NCBI GenBank assembly: GCA_937943625.1
Contig: CALEAD010000074.1
Span: 1-35,057 of the forward strand
Reading direction: 5' to 3'
DNA: 35,057 nt
DNA from: an uncultured Anaerolineae bacterium
Lineage (GTDB): Bacteria; Chloroflexota; Anaerolineae; Promineifilales; Promineifilaceae
Part shown: one piece after another, positions 6,329 to 12,942 of the stretch
Numbering within the stretch: the first letter of the stretch is position 1
Layout: each line of letters opens with the position of its first letter
Program-made: the position numbers and the translations under genes
Notes under the pieces: generated by a model
Database searches by the model: none
What the model saw: only the letters and a program-made list of their open reading frames with translations
What the model was told of the DNA's origin: nothing

Positions 6329-8185
6329 ATGAAGGCAAGACATTCTGTTTGCTCGAAGCCCCGCAGCCAACTGCGGGTGCGCAATTGGTTACAATTAGCG
6401 TTCTTTTTGCTATTGGCGCTTTTTGCCAGCCATCACCACGCCCGACCAGGGCAGGCGCAGGGACAAACGCGGCTGGTGCTGGCCTTTTACTACAGTTGGT
6501 TTAGCCCCAGCTCTTTTGGTGTTGGGCGCACGCCGTTTCAGCCGCCACAGCCCTATTTCTCCTCCGATGCGAGTACCATTCAGCGGCACGTGAACGAGGC
6601 GCGCAGCGCAGGTATAGATGGCTTTGTACAAAGCTGGTATGGGCCGCAGGTGGCCAATAATCAGACAGAGCCGAATTTTCAGACGCTATTGAATATCGCC
6701 AGCGCCAGTGGTTTCCGTGCCGCTGTTGATTTTGAGGTGGGCAGCCCCTTTTTTGCCAACAACGATGACCGTATCAACGCGCTACGCACGCTGCTAAACA
6801 CGCACGCGCAGCACCCAGCCTATTTGCGCGTAGATGGCAAACCGGTCATCTTCTTCTGGGCGAACTGGCTGCTGAGCGTAGCTGATTGGCGCACCATTCG
6901 GGATGCGGTAGACCCAGACCGCACGACAATCTGGATTGCCGAAGGCACAAATACGAACTACCTGGGGGTGTTTGATGGGCTGCACCTGTACAACATTGCC
7001 TGGTCGAACAATCCGGCGGCAACGGCCGCTTCTTTTGCCGGGCAGACGCGCGCGGCGGCTAACACCTATGGCGGCTATAAGTATTGGGTGGCAACGGCTA
7101 TGCCGGGCTGGGATGATACGCTGTTAGGGCGGGGCAGTGCCGCTTTTGTGCGTGAACGGGCAGATGGAGCGTATTATCGCAGCAGCTTTGGCGGGGCGGC
7201 AGCCAGCGCCCCTGATATGTTGATTATTACCTCGTTTAACGAATGGCCCGAAGGCAGCAACATTGAGCCAAGCGTGGAGTTTGGCACGTTTTATCTGGAG
7301 CTAACGGCCGAACTGAGCGCGGCTTATAAGGCGGGCACGATTGCCGTGCCACCGCCGCCGCCTACCCAGCCCCCGGCGCCCACGATCACGCCGGGCCCTT
7401 CGCCGACGCCCAGCCAGACGCCCACGCCGACGGTGTCACCGACGCCGTCCTTAACGCCCACGCCGACAGCCTCGCCCACGCCCACGTTCACGCCAACGCC
7501 TGTTTTTTCGCCCACGCCGCAGGAAGACGGCCGTATTCTCTATACCGTTGTTGCTGGCGATACGTTTATTGCTATTGCCGAGCGATATGGCGTGCGCTTA
7601 AGCGATCTGTATGCCTACAATGGCCTGACGGCCGATGCCATTCTGCGTCCAGGCCAACAGTTGATATTGGGGTATGGCGTTTTACCCGATGGCTCGACGT
7701 TGCTGGAGGGATTTCCGCAGGCGCACATAAAACCAGACGGCCGTATTGTACACGTCGTGGCGCCAGGAGATACGCTTTTTTCCATTGCCCTCACCTATGG
7801 CCTGACGCTGGAAGAGCTATATGCGCGCAGTGGGCTGAGTGGGGAATCTTTGCTGCAGATTGGCCAGGAGGTTGTGGTGGGTCAGCGCCCACAGCCGCAG
7901 CAGGTGGGAGGCTCCGCCGACTTGCCGGAAGAAACGCCAACGGCCGTTGCCGCACCCAGCCATACCCCTTCAGCCACGCCCTCGCCTGTGGCACCGCTGC
8001 CAACGGCCACACCCAGTCCGATTCCTGCGCTGCCAACGCGCACGCTCTTGCCGCCGCCAGGGACGCCTGTTGTGGGTACGCAGTTCACGATTACCTATGC
8101 CAGCCTGCTTCCCTTGCTGTTGGGCCTCATTGGCCTGCTAGCGTTTACGGCCGCGCTTTTCATTTTCTTCAACCAGCGCAAGTAA
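6329..8185 (+). CDS. GH99-like secreted protein with two LysM domains and a C-terminal membrane anchor
   Basis: The 618-residue protein starts with a signal sequence ([20 protein letters not shown]). Residues from about 47 to 330 resemble the GH99 endo-alpha-mannosidase-like TIM barrel: [28 protein letters not shown] and [14 protein letters not shown] are typical. A Thr/Pro linker leads to two LysM domains at about 404 and 475 ([31 protein letters not shown]), which bind peptidoglycan or other GlcNAc polymers. A second linker and a final helix with the tail FFNQRK anchor it in the membrane. Glycan cleavage is inferred and the substrate is unknown. The ATG at 6329 is chosen because it gives a proper signal peptide. 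An in-frame ATG at 6146 adds a non-signal stretch. No clear SD is present. Confidence 0.75.
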   Translation: MKARHSVCSKPRSQLRVRNWLQLAFFLLLALFASHHHARPGQAQGQTRLVLAFYYSWFSPSSFGVGRTPFQPPQPYFSSDASTIQRHVNEARSAGIDGFVQSWYGPQVANNQTEPNFQTLLNIASASGFRAAVDFEVGSPFFANNDDRINALRTLLNTHAQHPAYLRVDGKPVIFFWANWLLSVADWRTIRDAVDPDRTTIWIAEGTNTNYLGVFDGLHLYNIAWSNNPAATAASFAGQTRAAANTYGGYKYWVATAMPGWDDTLLGRGSAAFVRERADGAYYRSSFGGAAASAPDMLIITSFNEWPEGSNIEPSVEFGTFYLELTAELSAAYKAGTIAVPPPPPTQPPAPTITPGPSPTPSQTPTPTVSPTPSLTPTPTASPTPTFTPTPVFSPTPQEDGRILYTVVAGDTFIAIAERYGVRLSDLYAYNGLTADAILRPGQQLILGYGVLPDGSTLLEGFPQAHIKPDGRIVHVVAPGDTLFSIALTYGLTLEELYARSGLSGESLLQIGQEVVVGQRPQPQQVGGSADLPEETPTAVAAPSHTPSATPSPVAPLPTATPSPIPALPTRTLLPPPGTPVVGTQFTITYASLLPLLLGLIGLLAFTAALFIFFNQRK

Positions 8186-8211
8186 AAGGGGAGGTGAAAA
8201 TGCGGGTGCGC

Positions 8212-9597
8212 TTAACTTTCCTGCGGCAAGAGCGCGTGTTGAATCGCCTCGTTCAGCGAGCGGCAGCCGATCACCTCCACATCTCTGGGAAATTCGTCTG
8301 CCTGCCGACGTGTGGGGCGAGGGATGAGGCAGCGCTTAAAGCCCAGTTTGGCTGCCTCTTTCAGGCGCGCATCGAGCTGACTGACGGCGCGCAGTTCTCC
8401 ACTGAGGCCTACTTCGCCGATAAAAGCCATGTCGGCGTGAATGGGGCGGTCTTTGATGCTGCTGGCAACAGCCACCGAGACGGCGAGATCGGCAGCCGGC
8501 TCATCAATTTGTAATCCGCCCACCACGTTTACAAACATGTCTTTGTCGTGTAGCGAGAGACCTACACGCCTGGTGAGGACGGCCGTTAGTAGCAGCAGCC
8601 GGTTGTAATCAATGCCGTTGGCCGTGCGGCGCGGGTTGGAAAACGCAGTCGCTGTACCCAAGGCCTGAATCTCAACCAGCAACGGCCGTGTGCCCTCCAT
8701 TGTCACGGCAATGGCCGATCCTGGCGCATTGATCTGTCGCTCTGCCAAAAATGCCTCCGACGGATTGGGCACTTCCTTCATGCCTGCCGCCACCATCTCG
8801 AACACGCCCACCTCACTCGTCGCGCCAAAGCGGTTCTTCACGCCGCGCAGCAGGCGATAACGGTGAAAGGGGTCGCCGCCCAGGTAAAGCACTGTGTCTA
8901 CGATGTGTTCCAGCACACGTGGGCCGGCAATCGCCCCCTCTTTGGTGACGTGCCCCACGAGAAAAATCGCCGTGCCGCTGCTCTTGGCCCATTCTTGCAG
9001 GCGACTGGCGCACTCGCGCACCTGACTGACACTGCCGGCCGATGAGTTCAGATCGTCGGCATAGGTGGTCTGAATGCTATCCACAATGACCAGGGTTGGG
9101 TTAATTTGTTCCACGTGGCGAAAGATGACGGCTAGGTTAGTTTCCGTTACCAAAAAGAGATCGTGGGCCTGCACCTTCATGCGGTCGGCGCGCATTTTAA
9201 TCTGCTGGGCGCTTTCCTCCCCAGAGACGTACAGCGTGGGGCCATACTGGTTGGCTACCAGGGCGGCTACCTCTAGCAGCAGTGTAGACTTGCCAATGCC
9301 GGGGTCGCCGCCTACCAGCACCAGCGAGCCAGGCACAATGCCGCCGCCCAACACGCGCGAAAACTCGCCCAGAGGTAAGGTCATGCGCGCAAAGCCGTCC
9401 GCCGTAACGTCGGCCAGCCGCTGTGGAGTGCTGTTGAAGCGGGAGGGGGAACGGCTGGCTTTGCCGGCAACGGCCGTTTCTGCCACCACCTCTTCGACCA
9501 TTGTGCCAAATTCGCCGCACTTGGGGCAGCGTCCCATAAATGAGGGGGTCGTCCGCCCACAGCTCTGGCATACGTACTGCACACGCTGCTTTGCCAT
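8212..9597 (-). CDS. radA: DNA repair protein RadA/Sms
   Basis: RadA is a RecA-like ATPase that promotes branch migration in recombinational repair. The 461 residues contain the zinc finger C10-x2-C13...C24-x2-C27 (CQSCG; CPKCG), Walker A GGDPGIGKST with K103, the RadA-specific motif KNRFG in RGVKNRFGATSEVG, and a C-terminal Lon-protease-like domain (FVNVVGGLQIDEPAADLA; GEVGLSGELR). The length is normal. The start is ATG at 9597 with GGGAG eight bases upstream. An in-frame extension to 9642 only reads the leader repeat. The gene converges with the GH99-like gene at 26 bases and is preceded by leader copy B. Confidence 0.96.
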   Translation of the reverse strand: MAKQRVQYVCQSCGRTTPSFMGRCPKCGEFGTMVEEVVAETAVAGKASRSPSRFNSTPQRLADVTADGFARMTLPLGEFSRVLGGGIVPGSLVLVGGDPGIGKSTLLLEVAALVANQYGPTLYVSGEESAQQIKMRADRMKVQAHDLFLVTETNLAVIFRHVEQINPTLVIVDSIQTTYADDLNSSAGSVSQVRECASRLQEWAKSSGTAIFLVGHVTKEGAIAGPRVLEHIVDTVLYLGGDPFHRYRLLRGVKNRFGATSEVGVFEMVAAGMKEVPNPSEAFLAERQINAPGSAIAVTMEGTRPLLVEIQALGTATAFSNPRRTANGIDYNRLLLLTAVLTRRVGLSLHDKDMFVNVVGGLQIDEPAADLAVSVAVASSIKDRPIHADMAFIGEVGLSGELRAVSQLDARLKEAAKLGFKRCLIPRPTRRQADEFPRDVEVIGCRSLNEAIQHALLPQES

Positions 9598-9742
9598 GTT
9601 GTCTCCCTTGAAAATGACCGCCGACAGCTGCCCGCTGACCATGCTACAGGGTTATTCCTGGCCGTCTGCGGTCTGCCGTCTACCTTATAAATAAGTGGAA
9701 CCTGCGTTACATTTTCATTCCTGGTGGTATGCCACCGATCAT
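9598..9742 (-). promoter_or_regulatory. Repeated 5' leader, copy B, before radA
   Basis: Minus strand order: SD AAGGAG, ATG at 9742, an 11-codon ORF MIGGIPPGMKM (stop at 9707), the shared GAATGAAAATGTAACGCAGGTT region (split as GAATGAAAATG and TAACGCAGGTT), an imperfect hairpin of GACGGC/GACCGC units, the 17-base block GTCGGCGGTCATTTTCA (9625-9609, identical to copy A), SD GGGAG and the radA start. Against copy A, the tiny ORF has a one-base indel that changes the peptide but keeps a short frame. Confidence 0.6.
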
Positions 9743-9757
9743 GAAATCTCCTTGAAT

Positions 9758-9874
9758 CTATTCAGCCTGCGCAAATTCGCGCGCCATTAACAAACGGCGT
9801 TTGCCTGAACGACCCGTGAGAAAATCCGCCAGATCGTTTTTGCTTTTATGCGACTTGTAATAAATCTTAGGCAA
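9758..9874 (-). CDS. Possible 38-residue basic small protein
   Basis: A minus-strand frame from TTG at 9874 to TAG at 9758 reads MPKIYYKSHKSKNDLADFL, then TGRSGKRRLLMAREFAQAE. The composition is protein-like: basic, with a short amphipathic C-terminal helix and no repeat character, unlike nearby junk frames. The start is uncertain because no SD precedes the TTG. A TAAAAT on the minus strand about 21 bases upstream could be a -10. It ends 15 bases before the tiny ORF of radA leader B, so it may share the transcript. I do not recognise it, and it may be a gene relic. Confidence 0.35.
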   Translation of the reverse strand: MPKIYYKSHKSKNDLADFLTGRSGKRRLLMAREFAQAE

Positions 9875-9909
9875 TATAAAGCGTACTAATGTACGATTTT
9901 ACGCAATTT

Positions 9910-9925
9910 TAGCATATGCTATACT
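9910..9925 (+). promoter_or_regulatory. Extended -10 inside a 12-bp palindrome; probable leaderless promoter
   Basis: TAGCATATGCTA (9910-9921) is a perfect palindrome, and TGC-TATACT (9917-9925) overlaps it. A transcript starting seven bases after the -10 would begin at or next to the GTG at 9933. The palindrome could be an operator. Both roles are inferred from spacing. Confidence 0.45.
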
Positions 9926-9932
9926 AACCCAG

Positions 9933-10214
9933 GTGATCAATTGGACCTACGTATTTATCAATGCGCTTTGGATAGTGGGGCTAGCCATCCTCGTTGCCAC
10001 ATGCAGCTACCATTATTGGCAGGCCGCCCAGGAAAAACGGACGTTTGTCGCACAACTTAGCCGGGCATTTCACGGGCGCACGATTTGGTCCGGGTTTGTT
10101 CTGGTCAGCATCGGGCTGGCAGGCAGCAGCGCACTTTTGTGGGAAAGTCTTACCTGGGCAATTTTGGCGCTCATCGCGCTGTTTAACCTGATACAACCCA
10201 GGTCGAACACGTAA
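9933..10214 (+). CDS. Small two-helix membrane protein, possibly leaderless
   Basis: The frame gives 93 residues: a short N-terminus, a membrane helix (VFINALWIVGLAILVATCSY), a charged loop with basic residues, then one long or two short helices (WSGFVLVSIGLAGSSALLW; WAILALIALFNLI). I do not recognise the family. The start is GTG at 9933, with no SD but with a -10 placed so that the transcript would start at the GTG. Position and strand make it the first gene of the surface/exopolysaccharide block. About 230 bases, including leader C, separate it from the BY-kinase gene. It could be a small membrane partner of the polysaccharide machinery, but nothing in the sequence proves this. Confidence 0.55.
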   Translation: MINWTYVFINALWIVGLAILVATCSYHYWQAAQEKRTFVAQLSRAFHGRTIWSGFVLVSIGLAGSSALLWESLTWAILALIALFNLIQPRSNT

Positions 10215-10297
10215 ACTATGAGGAAAAATTACCTGGCATTGCACCCATTTCCCGCGCACAACCAGGCTGCAGATTGCAAGTTAGAGTAGGAGACTTT

Positions 10298-10443
10298 GTG
10301 ACTGAGGCACACCACCACGAGTGAAAACCTAACTGAAGTTGCCAAGCCCGTGCATACCAACCAGGTTTGTCAACCTGGGCTACATCTTTGAAGGAGTGTA
10401 GTCGGCGGTCGGCCGTTGGCAGTCATTTTCACAGGAGTTGCAC
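10298..10443 (+). promoter_or_regulatory. Repeated 5' leader, copy C, with tiny ORF MTEAHHHE
   Basis: Order: SD TAGGAG, GTG at 10298, the eight-codon ORF MTEAHHHE (stop TGA 10322-10324, the same 27-base length as in copy A), hairpin CCAGGTT-TGTC-AACCTGG (10361-10378) followed by GCTACA, then GTCGGCGGTC, GTCATTTTCA (10422-10431), SD CAGGAG and the gene start at 10444. The first hairpin of copy A is degenerate here. Confidence 0.6.
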
Positions 10444-12099
10444 ATGGAAATAAAACAGTATTTGGCGCTTATCCGGCGGTGGTCATGGCTTATCGTGTTG
10501 AGCGTGGTCATTAGTGGAAGCGTCGCATTTCTGGTGAGCAAAAACACCACGTCCGTTTATCGTGCACAGGCGCGTTTTCTGATCAATGAAGCGCCCGGTG
10601 CACGTGGCGGTAACGAGTATAGCCAAATCCTCACGGCGCAGCGGCTGGCGCAGACCTATGTGCAAATCATCACCACCAACCAGGTGATGGAAGAGACGAT
10701 CAGACGCCTGGGACTGCCTTTTAGTCCTGAAGAGTTGAAGGGGAAAATATCGGTCAACGCGCCCCAGGAGACGCAGATTCTGATTGTTTCTGTGGAAGAT
10801 ACAGACCCCCAGCGGGCAGCCGATATTGCCAACATGGTCGGTGAAGTGTTCACTGACCAGAATCTGGCGCGCGAAAATCAGCGCTATGCGGAGCCGATTG
10901 CCAACTGGCAAAATCGCATGAGGGAGATTGGCGCGGAAATTGAGGAGCTAGACCGGCAAATTAATGAATTGCGCAACGCGACGTCACCGGATGAGCAGGC
11001 GACGCTTGCGCGCCTGGAGACGCAGCGCAATGAAGCGCGTATTCGCTATACGGATGCCTTCAATAAGCTCAATGATCTGCAGGTGTCACAGATTCAGCAA
11101 AGCAACAATGTGCACTCTATCGAGCCAGCGGTTGCACCTGGCGTGCCTATTCGTCCGCGCGTGATGAACAATACGCTACTAGCAGCCGTGACAGGCGGGC
11201 TGTTGGCATTGGGTATCATTTTCCTCATCGAGTACCTGGATGATACAGTGAAGACGCCTGACCAGGTGGTGGAAGATACAGGTCTGTCTACCCTGGGCGC
11301 CATAGCGCAAATCAAGGCTGAGCAGCCTGGAGAGCGGCTGATTGCGCATAACAAGCCGCGTGACCCGATTTCTGAGGCGTATCGCGTGCTGCGCACGAAT
11401 CTGAGCTTTTCTGCCATAGATAAAGAGTTGCAGGATGTGTTGGTTACCAGCGCTTCACCAGGTGAGGGCAAGTCTACGACCACGGCAAATCTGGCGACGG
11501 TGATTGCCCAGACAGGCAAGCGGGTGATTGTGGTGGATGCTGACCTGCGCCGTCCCATGCAGCATAAATTGTTTTCCGTGCCAAATAACCAAGGGCTGAC
11601 AACGGCGTTGCTGGACCAGAAAACGGCCGTTGCGCAGCACATTCAGCCTACTGCCATTCGCAATTTGTCTATCATGACCAGCGGCCCATTGCCCCCCAAC
11701 CCGGCTGAGCTGCTTAACTCGCAGCGCATGACTCACGTGATGAGCGAATTACGCAAGGAGGCGGATGTCGTTCTCTATGACACCCCTCCTGTGCTGACAG
11801 TTGCTGATGCCTCTATCCTTGCCTCGCAGGTAGATGGCTGCATTCTGGTTGTTGAGGCAGGCAAGACACGGCGCGATGCGTTCGTCCAGGCGGTACAGCG
11901 GCTGCAAAAAGCAGACGCCAATCTGTTTGGCACGGTGATGAACCGGTTGCGGCCTGGGCGCAGTGGGTATTATTACGACTATTACTATTACTACTACCAT
12001 TATTACGGCGTCTATGAACAAGAAAACCAGAAACGGCACAGCAGTAGTAAAATAGGAAAACGAGGTGTCGGATGGCTGGCCAGCTTAATGAGGCGATGA
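10444..12099 (+). CDS. Exopolysaccharide chain-length regulator fused to a BY-kinase (tyrosine autokinase)
   Basis: This 551-residue protein joins a Wzz chain-length domain to a bacterial tyrosine kinase. Helices at about 13-33 and 241-262 bracket an extracytoplasmic coiled-coil region (residues 150-205). The kinase domain has Walker A SPGEGKST (K343), Walker A' VIVVDADLRRP (D365, D367) and Walker B VVLYDTPP (D446). The C-terminal tail has a dense tyrosine cluster at about 509-524 (YYYDYYYYYYHYYGVY), the usual autophosphorylation site. It controls length and export of a surface polysaccharide by cycling phosphorylation. The ATG at 10444 has CAGGAG six bases upstream. A TTG at 10438 is too close to that SD. 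Its stop overlaps the next gene's start (ATGA). Confidence 0.93.
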   Translation: MEIKQYLALIRRWSWLIVLSVVISGSVAFLVSKNTTSVYRAQARFLINEAPGARGGNEYSQILTAQRLAQTYVQIITTNQVMEETIRRLGLPFSPEELKGKISVNAPQETQILIVSVEDTDPQRAADIANMVGEVFTDQNLARENQRYAEPIANWQNRMREIGAEIEELDRQINELRNATSPDEQATLARLETQRNEARIRYTDAFNKLNDLQVSQIQQSNNVHSIEPAVAPGVPIRPRVMNNTLLAAVTGGLLALGIIFLIEYLDDTVKTPDQVVEDTGLSTLGAIAQIKAEQPGERLIAHNKPRDPISEAYRVLRTNLSFSAIDKELQDVLVTSASPGEGKSTTTANLATVIAQTGKRVIVVDADLRRPMQHKLFSVPNNQGLTTALLDQKTAVAQHIQPTAIRNLSIMTSGPLPPNPAELLNSQRMTHVMSELRKEADVVLYDTPPVLTVADASILASQVDGCILVVEAGKTRRDAFVQAVQRLQKADANLFGTVMNRLRPGRSGYYYDYYYYYYHYYGVYEQENQKRHSSSKIGKRGVGWLASLMRR

Positions 12100-12569
12100 T
12101 GAATTATATGCCTGCGCAAAAGCTATCGGCGCGCTGGTTTGTGACCCTGGGAGGACTGTGGCTGGCTTTAGCAGCCGTGCTGCTTGTTTACCCGCTGCTT
12201 CGACCGACCGTTGAAGTGCGTTGGGAAACAGCCACAGAGGTGGAAACAGCCGGATTTAACCTTTACCGGGGTACGAGCCGTGATAATATTTCCAGCCGCA
12301 TCAATCAGCAGGGGATCATTCCCGGCCGCGGTAATGCCCTGGCTGGTTCGGTTTATACTTTTAGCGATGTGGGCGTGAAAGCGGGCGAAACGTACTACTA
12401 CCTGATTGAGGAAGTTGAATATGATGGCCGGCTGAACCGCTACGAAGATGATGTGTTTGTGTACACAGTGCCTTACGTTACACCGCTTACGGCCGTTTTG
12501 GCTACCATTAGTGTTATCGTTGGTCTGGCCTTGATTGTGATCGGGATACGGGAAGAGGGGAGTCTGTGA
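12096..12569 (+). CDS. Membrane protein with an FN3-like domain
   Basis: The gene begins in an ATGA overlap with the kinase gene, so the two are translationally coupled. An ATG at 12072 is a less likely alternative. The 157-residue product has a membrane helix (WFVTLGGLWLALAAVLLVYPL), an FN3-like extracytoplasmic domain (VEVRWETATEVETAGFNLYR to TYYYLIEEVEYDGR) and a second helix (AVLATISVIVGLALIVIGI). The domain is similar by eye to residues 38-125 of the 16423 gene product (VRLSWGTDTELSTAGFFLER), so the two are paralogous modules. It probably sits in the membrane with the polysaccharide or surface-protein machinery. The exact role is unknown. Confidence 0.7.
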   Translation: MMNYMPAQKLSARWFVTLGGLWLALAAVLLVYPLLRPTVEVRWETATEVETAGFNLYRGTSRDNISSRINQQGIIPGRGNALAGSVYTFSDVGVKAGETYYYLIEEVEYDGRLNRYEDDVFVYTVPYVTPLTAVLATISVIVGLALIVIGIREEGSL

Positions 12570-12836
12570 GTGGTGGAACAAAATCCTAAAGTTGCCCCAG
12601 AGGTAATCTGGCGCCAACTAGATGAGAATGCAGTGGTTGTTTCGCCCAAGGTGGGCAAGGTGCGCGTGTTTAACGGCAGTGGTACGCTGATCTGGCAAAT
12701 GCTTGCGCAGAACGAACCACTCGCTGCTATCTGTGAACGCCTTGTTCAGACTTATGACGTAACACCGGAGCAAGCCGAGGCAGATTTGCAGCGTTTTGTG
12801 GCGGACCTGACGCAGCGTGGATTGCTTGTCTGGTAG
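12570..12836 (+). CDS. PqqD-like protein (RRE fold)
   Basis: The 88-residue product has the PqqD pattern: VIWRQLDENAVVVSPKVGKV as the beta strands, FNGSGTLIWQML, then the helices PLAAICERLVQTYDVTPEQ and the closing DLTQRGLLVW. PqqD-type folds are RiPP recognition elements that bind the leader of a precursor peptide. Here there is no radical SAM enzyme and no obvious precursor in the window, so the partner may instead be a surface or polysaccharide component. The start is GTG at 12570 (or 12573), immediately after the stop of the preceding gene, which indicates an operon. Stand-alone PqqD-like proteins occur in exopolysaccharide or exosortase-like gene sets in other bacteria, as I recall. The function is inferred. 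Confidence 0.75.
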   Translation: MVEQNPKVAPEVIWRQLDENAVVVSPKVGKVRVFNGSGTLIWQMLAQNEPLAAICERLVQTYDVTPEQAEADLQRFVADLTQRGLLVW

Positions 12837-12942
12837 CTCGCTTTGTTCCCAACGGAATATTGTCAGGGACCTGCAAGGCATATAAAACCGTGCCGCTTTG
12901 TGTAGCTACCCACAACGGTTGTAAACGAGGAGATTTAGATTA

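Noticed and set aside
7375..7515. Possible CRISPR or satellite array because of regular ACGCC units
   Set aside because: These are the codons of a Thr/Pro linker in the GH99-like protein. There are no spacers.
8194..8514. Plus-strand frame behind a very good SD (GGGGAGG) just after the GH99-like gene
   Set aside because: It lies wholly antisense to the conserved C-terminus of radA and has no family features. The SD match is probably chance.
9074..9694. Plus-strand 206-codon frame
   Set aside because: Antisense to the radA N-terminus, whose zinc finger and Walker A are clear.
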